29,264 nucleotides of DNA from Roseomonas xinghualingensis (GTDB lineage: Bacteria; Pseudomonadota; Alphaproteobacteria; Acetobacterales; Acetobacteraceae), in the NCBI RefSeq assembly GCF_025791835.1, contig NZ_JAOXLP010000034.1, positions 1-29,264 of the forward strand, written 5' to 3'. Both the position numbers and the translations under genes were made by a program. Shown one piece after another: positions 15,646 to 22,970 of the stretch. Numbering within the stretch: position 1 is the stretch's first letter; every line of letters starts with the position of its first letter. The notes beneath the pieces were generated by a model. That model saw nothing but the letters and a program-made list of their open reading frames with translations, did no database searches and had not been told where the DNA came from.

Positions 15646-16620
15646 TCAACTCGGCTGGGCGCCGGAGCGGCGGACGATGTCGGCCCAGCGCGGGATTTCC
15701 GCTTCGATGAAACGGGCGAAGCTGTCCCGGCTGAGTTCTGCCATGGGGCGGCTGCCGTTGCTCTCCGCGTTATGGCGGATCTCGGGATCCTGGATCGTGG
15801 CGGCGCATTCCGCTGCGAGCTTCTCCACCACATCGGCCGGCGCGCCCGCGGGGAGGAGGATGCCGGACCAGGCTGCGGAAACGGCGTCTGGCATGCCCAT
15901 CTCGACCATTGTCGGTACGTCCGGCAACACGGGGATCCGCTCACGCGCGGTCACGACCAGTGGGCGCAGCCGGCCTCCCTGGATGTGTTCCCGCGTGGCG
16001 ACGGCATAGTCGAACATGATGTCCGTGGTGCCGGCGATGAGGTCCGTAAGCGCGGGGCCGCTGCCGGGATAGGGCACATGGGTCATCTCGATCCCCGCGA
16101 CCGTCTGGAACAGCACGGTCGCCAGATGCGTGCCGGTGCCGACGCCGGAGGTGGCGAAGTTGACCTTTCCGGGATTCGCCTTCGCATAGGCGATCAGTTC
16201 TTCCACCGTGCGATAGGGGCGGGAGGGGTGGACGACGACCACGCTCGGCGTCTCGAACAAGCCCTGGATCGGGACGAAGCTGCGGATCGGGTCATAGGGC
16301 AGGCGCCGGAAGAGGGATGGCGCGGTGCAGAGCGTGCCCTGGGTGCCATACATCATCGTGTAGCCGTCGGGCGTCGCGCGGGCGCCTACCTCCGTGCCCA
16401 GCGTGCCGCCGGCGCCGGGCCGGTTGTCAATGAGGACGGTCTGGCCAAGCCGCGCGCCAAGCTTCCGCGCGAAGAGGCGCGAGTTGATGTCTGTGATGCC
16501 GGCCGGAGTGAACGGCACGATCCAGTTGATAGGCCGGCTCGGATAGGTGCTCTGCGCCATTGCGCCGCGTGCGTGCAGCGCAGCCAGGCCCAGGCCCATG
16601 GCGCGTCGGGTGATCCTCAT
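15646..16620 (-). CDS. Bug/TctC-family periplasmic solute-binding protein (tandem copy A)
   Basis: A 324-residue Bug receptor, first of a two-gene unit. N-terminus MRITRRAMGLGLAALHARGA with cleavage around GAMAQ; ribosome site GGGAGG is six bases upstream. Signatures: PINWIVPFTPAGITDINSRL, VLIDNRPGAGGTLGTEVGAR, DGYTMMYGTQGTLCTAPSLF, MTHVPYPGSGPALTDLI and DIMFDYAVATREHIQGG. It keeps the standard VPYxGSGPALTDL block that its tandem partner has lost. Between it and the upstream IclR gene is a 119-base gap holding an inverted repeat and a leader hairpin, so it probably has its own regulated promoter. Confidence 0.92.
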   Translation of the reverse strand: MRITRRAMGLGLAALHARGAMAQSTYPSRPINWIVPFTPAGITDINSRLFARKLGARLGQTVLIDNRPGAGGTLGTEVGARATPDGYTMMYGTQGTLCTAPSLFRRLPYDPIRSFVPIQGLFETPSVVVVHPSRPYRTVEELIAYAKANPGKVNFATSGVGTGTHLATVLFQTVAGIEMTHVPYPGSGPALTDLIAGTTDIMFDYAVATREHIQGGRLRPLVVTARERIPVLPDVPTMVEMGMPDAVSAAWSGILLPAGAPADVVEKLAAECAATIQDPEIRHNAESNGSRPMAELSRDSFARFIEAEIPRWADIVRRSGAQPS

Positions 16621-16635
16621 CTTTTCCTCCCGCTT

Positions 16636-16683
16636 CGGCGTTTTCGCCGTTACCTCCGAGTCATCGGAGTGACCTTTAGGATA
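16636..16683 (-). promoter_or_regulatory. Leader hairpin and inverted-repeat operator ahead of the Bug pair
   Basis: CGGCG-TTTT-CGCCG (16636-16649) can form a small hairpin in the leader. Just upstream, GTTACCTCCGA and TCGGAGTGACC form an imperfect inverted repeat (8 of 11) around GTCA, with TCCGA/TCGGA exact. Parts resemble the TetR-type palindrome (TTACCTCCGAGTCA matches 10 of 14), but no TACCAT-like -10 is at the right distance. It may be a site for the adjacent IclR protein. Confidence 0.4.
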
Positions 16684-16739
16684 CCGAAGGCATGCGCGGA
16701 AGCAACTCGGCCGTGGTGCGACCGCACCGGGACCTGCGT

Positions 16740-17513
16740 TCAGGCTTGCGCCGAAGGGATCAGCCGTTCTTTAGGGGGGCTGCCAAAGAGATGCGGGCGG
16801 ACCTCATCAAGGGCCGCCAAGTACCGCTCGCGGCTGGTTTCCAACCGGCTCGTCGGGCCGGCGAGGGAGACTGCCAGCGGCTCGCCACCGGCCATGCCGG
16901 CGATGGCGATTGCTGCCACACCTTCGCCGGCCTCGTCCGCCACCCAGGCCCAGCCGCGCGCGCGAACCTCCTCGATGCCCCGCTCCAGCACCTCAGGGTC
17001 GGTGATCGTATTGGGACCGAATGCGCGCAGCGGCCGCGCCTGGATGATGCGGCGCATCTCCGCGGCCGGGAGCAGCGAGAGCAACGCCTTCCCCATCGCC
17101 GAGGCATGCCAGCTCAGCCGGTCCCCAGGCTTCAGCATGTAACGCAGAACATGGCTGCCCTCCTGAAAGGCGACCACCTGCACCCGCGTGCCGTCCGGCC
17201 GCCCGCAGACCGCTGTCTCGCCTGTCCGCTCGGACAGCGTCGCGATAGCCTCGGCGGAAAAGGTGGCGATCGGGTCCTGTTCGGCCCATTGCCTGGCCAG
17301 ATCCAGCATCCGCCGTGTGGGATAGAAGCGGCGGGACCGAAGGGTGCGCAGCAGGTAGCCTGCCTCATGCAGCGTGTGCAGCAGGTCGGAGGTGCTGCTC
17401 TCGGGCAGGCCGATGAGCCTGGCGACCTCGGCATTGGACAGTTCGCGCTGCTCACGGGCGAAGGTCTCGAACACGGCTAGGGTGCGCAGTGTCGCCGGAA
17501 CGGTGGTCGGCAT
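16740..17513 (-). CDS. IclR-family transcriptional regulator
   Basis: A 257-residue regulator. The N-terminal winged helix-turn-helix (LRTLAVFETFA, LSNAEVARLIGLPESSTSDL, LHTLHEAGYL; about 9-53) and a C-terminal IclR effector domain (LSWHASAMGKALLSLLP, GWAWVADEAGEGVAAIAI) are both present. IclR proteins usually control catabolic genes and sense aromatic or short-chain acids. The gene is divergent from the acyl-CoA dehydrogenase and lies directly upstream of the tandem Bug pair on the same strand, so either could be its target. The start at 17513 gives MPTTVPATLRTL. Confidence 0.9.
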   Translation of the reverse strand: MPTTVPATLRTLAVFETFAREQRELSNAEVARLIGLPESSTSDLLHTLHEAGYLLRTLRSRRFYPTRRMLDLARQWAEQDPIATFSAEAIATLSERTGETAVCGRPDGTRVQVVAFQEGSHVLRYMLKPGDRLSWHASAMGKALLSLLPAAEMRRIIQARPLRAFGPNTITDPEVLERGIEEVRARGWAWVADEAGEGVAAIAIAGMAGGEPLAVSLAGPTSRLETSRERYLAALDEVRPHLFGSPPKERLIPSAQA

Positions 17514-17776
17514 CGGGATTCCTGAAAGGGCAGGGAGAGAAGCAGCGGCTGCCCTGATACGGCGTCAGGAGGCCGGCTGCACCCTTTCCGCCAGGCATCG
17601 AACGATCGAGCATGTGACCCCAAAGACATGATGTTGACTTCAAAGTCACCTGAGCTACCATTCCTTCACAGAATGAGAGCCACGGCACCAATGCCGGGCG
17701 GCAGGAAGGAACGGGCCATTGCTTCGCGTGCATCTATGCCCATCGCGGCCTGGCCATTGGCTGCGTGGGGACCGAC
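17514..17776. other. Divergent intergenic region, IclR / acyl-CoA dehydrogenase
   Basis: 263 bases between divergent starts. It holds the promoter/operator at 17615-17661, described separately. The roughly 110 bases from there to the ACAD start give an unusually long leader, in which I see no gene and no clear hairpin. Confidence 0.6.
17615..17661 (+). promoter_or_regulatory. Promoter and double operator of the acyl-CoA dehydrogenase operon
   Basis: TTGACT (17634-17639), 16 bases, TACCAT (17656-17661) is the same spacing and the same hexamers as at the nine-gene operon. The perfect palindrome TGACTT-CA-AAGTCA is at 17635-17648. A weaker copy, TGACCCCAAAGACA at 17615-17628, matches 11 of 14 positions and sits exactly 20 bases upstream. 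The operator overlaps the -35, as expected for repression. Confidence 0.6.
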
Positions 17777-18925
17777 ATGGCCGTTGATCTGACCCCGGAG
17801 CAGGAACTGCTCCGCGATAACATCCGCCGTTTCATGGAGCGTTCCGTGGTGCCGGTGATCAACCGGCACGAGGCGGCCAAGACCTTCCCCTTCGAGTTGC
17901 TTGGGGAACTGAGGGAATTTGGCTATCTCGGCGGCCGGTTGCCGGAGGAGGATGGCGGCTTCGGGCTCGACTTCGTCACCTGGGGCATGTTGCTGGAGCA
18001 GACGGGCTACTACTGGATGTCGCTCCGTACCCTAGTGAACATCACAAATGGTGCGATCAACCGGCTGCACGCCTATGGCACTCCCGAGCAGAAGGAGCGC
18101 TTTCTCAAGCCTTTGCTGGAGAACACGCGCCGCGCCTGCTTCGGATTGACAGAGCCTGACACGGGGTCGAACGCAGCCGGCGTGCAGATGCGCGCCGAGA
18201 GGCGCGGCGATACCTATGTCCTCAATGGCCGCAAGATGTGGATCACCAACGGAACGAATGCGGATTTCGCCATCGTCATCGCGCGTACCTTCAGCCCAGA
18301 TTGCGACGGCAAGCTCTCAGCCTTCATCGTGGAGCGCGATGCCGCGAACTATGATGTCCGCGCGCTGGACACGATGGTGCTGCGCTGCACCGGCACAGCG
18401 GAACTGGGCTTCAGCGATGTGGTGATCCCGAGGGAGAACCTGCTGGGTACCGAGGGCGGCGCCTTCGCCAATGTGCTGAAGGGGCTAAACGCCGCGCGGG
18501 TGAACATCGCCATGGGGGCTGTTGGCGCAGCCCAGGCGGCGCTGGATCTTTCCGTGGAATATGCCAGGACCAGGAAGCAGTTCGGCAAGCCCATCGGCAG
18601 CTTCCAGCTGATCCAGAAGCACATCGTGGACATGACCATCCGAACCGAGGCGGCGCGCGCGCTGAGCTACAACGCCGCCATCGCCCTCGACCGTGGGCGT
18701 GACGCGCGGACGGAATGCTCCATCGCCAAGCTCTACGCCACCGAGGCGGCCCATGAGGTGGCGAACATGGCGATGCAGGTTCATGGCGGCCTCGGATACT
18801 CCACCGACTATCCGATCGAGCGCATCTTCCGCGACACGCGTGGCGGCATGATTCCGGAGGGCACGACCGAAATCCAGACCCTCATCGCAGGCCGTGAAAT
18901 CCTCGGGCTCTCGGCGCTGACATGA
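17777..18925 (+). CDS. Acyl-CoA dehydrogenase
   Basis: A 382-residue FAD-dependent acyl-CoA dehydrogenase that would introduce an alpha-beta double bond into an acyl-CoA, passing electrons to ETF. Signatures: CFGLTEPDTGSNAAG (121-135) and WITNG (155-159) for FAD/substrate binding, RKQFGKPIGSFQLIQ and VHGGLGYSTDYPIERIFRD. The catalytic Glu is probably E361 in IPEGTTEIQ, the position used in short-chain and glutaryl-type enzymes. I choose the ATG at 17777 with GGGGA just upstream; a GTG 12 bases earlier is possible. It is coupled to the next gene by ATGA. The product would feed the crotonase of the nine-gene operon, which shares the same promoter module. Confidence 0.93.
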   Translation: MAVDLTPEQELLRDNIRRFMERSVVPVINRHEAAKTFPFELLGELREFGYLGGRLPEEDGGFGLDFVTWGMLLEQTGYYWMSLRTLVNITNGAINRLHAYGTPEQKERFLKPLLENTRRACFGLTEPDTGSNAAGVQMRAERRGDTYVLNGRKMWITNGTNADFAIVIARTFSPDCDGKLSAFIVERDAANYDVRALDTMVLRCTGTAELGFSDVVIPRENLLGTEGGAFANVLKGLNAARVNIAMGAVGAAQAALDLSVEYARTRKQFGKPIGSFQLIQKHIVDMTIRTEAARALSYNAAIALDRGRDARTECSIAKLYATEAAHEVANMAMQVHGGLGYSTDYPIERIFRDTRGGMIPEGTTEIQTLIAGREILGLSALT

Positions 18926-21015
18926 AGGGCTTCTCCGATCTCACCCATCTCTTTGACCCGCGCTCGGTGGTGCTGGTCGGCGCCTCGGAGCGGGCGGCGA
19001 GCGTCGGCGGCCGGACACTGGCCAATATCCTGGACCATTCGGCCTTCCAGGGGGTGCTGCACCTGGTGAACGCCACCCGCGCGGAGATCCGCGGCATTCC
19101 CTGCCATAAGCGGGTGGCGGACCTGCCCTCCACTCCGGATCTCGCCGTTATCGCCGTTCCGGCCATCGGCGTCATGGAGGCGCTGCGGGACTGCGCGGCG
19201 CTGGGTGTGAAGTTCTGCGTCATCCTCACCTCCGGCTTCGGGGAGACAGGGGATGAGGGCCGCGCCTCCGAGGCCGGGATGAAGGCGCTGGCGGAATCAA
19301 GTGGTATGCGCCTCTACGGGCCGAACTGCCCGGGCATTACCAACATCAACAAGCGTCTCGGCTTCACCTTCTCGCCCGCCTTCGTGAACGACCTGCGGCC
19401 TGGCCCGATCGGCCTTGCCACCCAGGGCGGCGGGCTGGGGCGCAACCTGCTGCAATCCATGGAGCGCGGTACGGGCTTCGCGCTCTGGTGCTCCACCGGC
19501 AACGAGGTGGACCTGCAGGTGGCAGACTTCATCCACTACATGGCAGGCGCGCCGGATGTGAAGGTGATCGGCACCATTCTGGAGGGGATCAAGGACGGAC
19601 CCCGCTTTCTCGCCGCCGCACGCCGCGCGGCGGAGACGGGCAAGCCCATCGTGGCGCTCAAGATTGGGCGCTCCGAATACGGAATCAAGGCGGCAGCCTC
19701 GCACACCGCTTCGCTCACGGGATCGGCCGAGGTGAACAGCGCGGCGTTCCGCCAGCTCGGCATCATCGAGGTGGATGATATCGACGAGCTGGTGGATGTC
19801 GCCTCCCTCCTTGCGCGCGGCACGCCGCGCGGCGGGGAGAGGATTGCGGTGTTCGGCTCCTCCGGCGGTGCCTGCGCGCTGGCGGCGGATATGGTTGGGC
19901 AGGCCGGGCTGGTGCTGGCCGATCTTGCGCCAGAGACGACCGCGGTATTGGCCGCGAAGCTCCCTGCCTATGCCGCGCTCGGCAATCCCGTGGACACGAC
20001 TACCGTGACGCTCACCAATCCTGGCGTCATCGAGGAGACGCTGGCGGCGGTGGCGAATGACCCCTCCGTGTCGCTGGTGATGATGCCCATGCCCCTCGAC
20101 TACGGACCGGTTTCGCATACCGTCGCGCAGCGCATGGTGGCGGCACAGGCGCTCACCTCCGTGCCGCTCGTGCCGGTGTGGATGAGCGAGCGCACCGGCG
20201 CCGCCTATCGCTGCTTCGCCGAAGCAGGGATGGTGCCGATGCGGAGCCTGCGCAATGCGGCGAAAGCCTTTCGGCGCTACACCGACCACGGGGCTTGGCA
20301 GCCCGGGTCGATGCCAAAGGGGCTGGGTGCTGGCCTCTCCGCCGCGCCTGTCCGCAGCCTGTCCGAGGCGGACGGCAAGGCCCTGCTGCGGGAAGCCGGA
20401 CTGACGGTGCCGCAAGGTGTTCCGGCCCGGTCTGCGGCGGAGGCCCGCAGTGTAGCGGCCAGCCTGGGTTTCCCGGTCGCGGTGAAGATCGCCAGTGCCG
20501 ATATTCTGCACAAGTCCGATATCGGCGGCGTGGTGCTCGGCCTTCAGGACGTGGCAAGCGTGGAAGCAGCCTTCAAGGCGGTGACGCAGGCCGCCGCACG
20601 CCACCACCCCGCAGCGCGGATCGACGGCGCCCTGGTGGAGCGGATGGCGCCATCGGGTGGGGTGGAGCTTCTGCTCTCCATCTCGCGTGATCCGGTTCTC
20701 GGGCTGGTGATGACCTGCGGCCTGGGCGGCATCCATGTGGAGTTGCTGCGCGATGTGGCGCACCGCCTACTTCCCGTGGATGAGACAGAGGCTGGCCGGA
20801 TGCTGCGGGAACTGCGCGGCTTCCCGCTGCTCACCGGCCTGCGGGGCGCCGCGCCTTGCGATATCGACGCACTGGCGCGGGCCATGCTGGCACTCTCGGA
20901 CCTTGCCGAGGGACGGCCAGAGGAGATCGAGGAAATCGAGATCAACCCCATCCGCGTCGGTGCCGTCGGCGAGGGGGCCTGGGCGCTCGACGCGGTGGTG
21001 AAGATGCGTGCCTGA
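18922..21015 (+). CDS. NDP-forming acyl-CoA synthetase (ACD type), fused subunits
   Basis: A 697-residue single-chain acyl-CoA synthetase of the ADP-forming class, related to succinyl-CoA synthetase. Domain order: CoA-binding Rossmann domain (about 1-135; FDPRSVVLVGASER), succinyl-CoA-ligase-like domains (about 150-450) with the phosphohistidine probably H261 in AAASHTASLTGSAEV, and a C-terminal ATP-grasp domain (about 470-697; FPVAVKIASADILHKSDIGG, VERMAPSGGVELLLSISRDP, EIEINPIRV). The reaction is reversible: acid + CoA + ATP to acyl-CoA + ADP + Pi. It could activate the substrate cheaply or harvest ATP from a product thioester. It overlaps the dehydrogenase by four bases, so the two are co-translated. 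Confidence 0.92.
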   Translation: MKGFSDLTHLFDPRSVVLVGASERAASVGGRTLANILDHSAFQGVLHLVNATRAEIRGIPCHKRVADLPSTPDLAVIAVPAIGVMEALRDCAALGVKFCVILTSGFGETGDEGRASEAGMKALAESSGMRLYGPNCPGITNINKRLGFTFSPAFVNDLRPGPIGLATQGGGLGRNLLQSMERGTGFALWCSTGNEVDLQVADFIHYMAGAPDVKVIGTILEGIKDGPRFLAAARRAAETGKPIVALKIGRSEYGIKAAASHTASLTGSAEVNSAAFRQLGIIEVDDIDELVDVASLLARGTPRGGERIAVFGSSGGACALAADMVGQAGLVLADLAPETTAVLAAKLPAYAALGNPVDTTTVTLTNPGVIEETLAAVANDPSVSLVMMPMPLDYGPVSHTVAQRMVAAQALTSVPLVPVWMSERTGAAYRCFAEAGMVPMRSLRNAAKAFRRYTDHGAWQPGSMPKGLGAGLSAAPVRSLSEADGKALLREAGLTVPQGVPARSAAEARSVAASLGFPVAVKIASADILHKSDIGGVVLGLQDVASVEAAFKAVTQAAARHHPAARIDGALVERMAPSGGVELLLSISRDPVLGLVMTCGLGGIHVELLRDVAHRLLPVDETEAGRMLRELRGFPLLTGLRGAAPCDIDALARAMLALSDLAEGRPEEIEEIEINPIRVGAVGEGAWALDAVVKMRA

Positions 21016-21021
21016 GGGATT

Positions 21022-21048
21022 GAGTGGGCAGTGAGGTGCTGCCCACTC
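21022..21048. terminator. Strong hairpin between convergent genes
   Basis: GAGTGGGCAG (21022-21031) pairs perfectly with CTGCCCACTC (21039-21048) around a seven-base loop. It lies seven bases past the stop of the synthetase and about ten bases beyond the end of the convergent SDR. No T run follows on either strand, but the position and symmetry suggest a bidirectional transcription end. Confidence 0.6.
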
Positions 21049-21057
21049 CGCGGGTCT

Positions 21058-21900
21058 TCAGCCAGGCGCGGACTGGCGGCGATCCGGCAGGTCAAGCGAG
21101 GTGGTCGCTGTCGCGCCTGCATCCACCGGCAGGATGGTTCCCGTGACCCAGCGTGCATGCCCCGACGCTAGGTAGAGAACGGCTGCGCCGCAATCCCATC
21201 CCGTTCCCTCGCTGCGCAGGAGCGAGCGGTTACGGCGCGCGACGCGCAACTCCTCCGTCATTCCGCCCACATAGACCATAGGCGTGTAGAGCATGCCAGG
21301 GCAGACGCAATTCACCCGGATGCCGTCCCGCGCGTGATGCACGGCCATGGCACGGGTCATGTTCACGACCGCGCCCTTGGAGGTCGGGTAGAGCAGGTTT
21401 GGTGTGCCGCCGCGTAGCCCCGCCACGGAGGCGATATTCACGATCGCTCCGCCCCCGCGCTTCACCATTTCCGGTATGGCGAACTTCGCCATCAGCATCA
21501 TGGAGGTGACATTCACCAGAAGCCCGTGATTCCACTCATCCAGGTCGGCCTCCACCGCCGTACCTCTGGCGCCGCCGATGCCGACATTGTTGACCAGGAC
21601 GTCCACGCCACCGAAACGGGACACTGCCTGCTCTACGATGCCGCGGCATTCCTCTAGCCGTGTCACATCGGCCCTCACGACAAAGGTTTCCCCACCTTCG
21701 GCCGCGATCATCTCCGCTGTTCGCTCGGCCCACCCAGGGTTGCGGTCCACCAGCACGAGCCGTGCCCCGGCTTCGGCGAGGAGAATGGCGGAGGCGCGGC
21801 CATTGCCAATGCCCTCCGCCTGCGATCCGGCACCGGTGACGATGGCGACTTTACCTTCAAGGTCCCGCGTGATGCGCGGGGGGAGGGCTTCCTCCATCAT
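21058..21900 (-). CDS. SDR-family oxidoreductase with extended cofactor loop
   Basis: A 280-residue short-chain dehydrogenase. The glycine-rich loop is longer than usual: VTGAGSQAEGIGNGRA (21-36) in place of TGxxxGxG. D52 after beta-2 (VLVDRN) points to NAD(H). Other motifs: NNVG (104-107), catalytic Ser158 in NIASVAG and YPTSK with Tyr171 and Lys175. The late motif GTGWDCGAAVLYLAS is shared in form with the SDR at 27410-28303, and both have GNGRA, so they belong to one subfamily. It is the last gene of a three-gene minus-strand unit, overlapping the CoA-transferase by ATGA. A hydroxyacyl-CoA or alcohol substrate is likely, but the identity is unknown. Confidence 0.88.
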   Translation of the reverse strand: MMEEALPPRITRDLEGKVAIVTGAGSQAEGIGNGRASAILLAEAGARLVLVDRNPGWAERTAEMIAAEGGETFVVRADVTRLEECRGIVEQAVSRFGGVDVLVNNVGIGGARGTAVEADLDEWNHGLLVNVTSMMLMAKFAIPEMVKRGGGAIVNIASVAGLRGGTPNLLYPTSKGAVVNMTRAMAVHHARDGIRVNCVCPGMLYTPMVYVGGMTEELRVARRNRSLLRSEGTGWDCGAAVLYLASGHARWVTGTILPVDAGATATTSLDLPDRRQSAPG

Positions 21901-22970
21901 GCTCCCGCCTCCGCACGACCGCCGAGGAGTGGTGCTTCCTTCAGGGGCGCCATGCCCTCAAGCCGCACAGGGAAGCGCGCCAGCGGACCAGCCGCCGTTT
22001 CCTCCAGCACGCCGCGTGCCACGAATTGCGGGAACTGCGCCACCTCGCTGGGTGGTACCACGGGCGCTGCCGGCACATCGGCCGCCAGGAGGCGGGAGAG
22101 CAGCGCCTGGCTCTCCTCTTCTGCGCAGCGTGCCGCGATCAGCGCATTGATCTCCTCGGTCTGCGGAACGCGCTGGGCCATGCGCGCATGATCGGGCGTG
22201 TCGAAGGGGGCAAGATCCAACGACCTCACCAGCCGGGACCAGAAATGGTCCTCCAACGCGGCGATGCTGATGGAGCGGCCATCGAGGCAGATGAAGGCGC
22301 CATAGGCTGGGCGCGAAAGCGCCATCCGCCGCTGCGCCTCCAGCGTCTCTGCGCCGGCGCCTGAGAAGCGGCCCAGCCGTGGGTTAAGCCAGTGCAGCGC
22401 GCATTCCGCCAAGGCTATGTCCAGATGCTGCCCGCGCCCGGTGATGCCTCGCTGCACCAGTGCTGCCAGTATGCCGGCCAGCCCGTAGACGGAGCCACAG
22501 AGATCCGCCACCGGTACGCCGGCGCTGCCGCCCGAGATCGCCTTTATGCCGGCAACTGAAAGATAGTTGAGGTCATGGCCCGGAACGGCCGCATAGGGGC
22601 CATCCTGTCCGTAGCCGCTGAGTGAGGCATAGATCAGCCTTGGATTCACCTCAGCCAGTTCGGCAGGGCCGAGGCCGAGCCGCGCCATGACGCCGGGCCG
22701 GAAGCTTTCCACCAGTACATCGGCCTCAGCTGCCAGCGCACGCGCCTGTTCTCGCCCGGCCTCCTGCTTCAGGTCTATCAGCAGGCTGTCCTTGCCACGG
22801 TTCACAGCACCGAAAACGCCGGGTGACATGCGCCGCACCGGATCACCGGCCGGTGGGCGCTCGACCTTCTGCACGCTCGCGCCGAGTTCCGCGAGGCAAG
22901 CCGTCAGGAAGGGGCCTGGAAGCAGTTCGGAAAAATCGAGAACACGGAGCCCGTCGAGCGGTCCCGGCAT
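21897..22970 (-). CDS. CaiB/BaiF (class III) CoA-transferase or racemase
   Basis: A 357-residue class III CoA-transferase family protein. Signatures: MPGPLDGLRVLDFSELLPGP, LGASVQKVERPPAGDPVRR, NRGKDSLLIDLKQ, ADVLVESFRPGVMARLGLG and YASLSGYGQDGPYAAVPGHD, whose Asp (D133) is the catalytic residue that forms the acyl anhydride. The length is below that of many transferases (about 400) and near that of alpha-methylacyl-CoA racemases, which share the fold. Its start overlaps the stop of the dehydrogenase gene by one base (TGATG). Two roles fit: moving CoA from a product to a fresh acid, or epimerising a 2-methyl-branched acyl-CoA before dehydrogenation. Confidence 0.9.
   Translation of the reverse strand: MPGPLDGLRVLDFSELLPGPFLTACLAELGASVQKVERPPAGDPVRRMSPGVFGAVNRGKDSLLIDLKQEAGREQARALAAEADVLVESFRPGVMARLGLGPAELAEVNPRLIYASLSGYGQDGPYAAVPGHDLNYLSVAGIKAISGGSAGVPVADLCGSVYGLAGILAALVQRGITGRGQHLDIALAECALHWLNPRLGRFSGAGAETLEAQRRMALSRPAYGAFICLDGRSISIAALEDHFWSRLVRSLDLAPFDTPDHARMAQRVPQTEEINALIAARCAEEESQALLSRLLAADVPAAPVVPPSEVAQFPQFVARGVLEETAAGPLARFPVRLEGMAPLKEAPLLGGRAEAGA

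Noticed and set aside
19297..20763. Long open frame (488 codons) on the minus strand inside the NDP-forming synthetase gene
   Set aside because: It has a His/Arg-rich composition typical of antisense reading in GC-rich DNA and no family motif. The plus strand has a full set of synthetase motifs.
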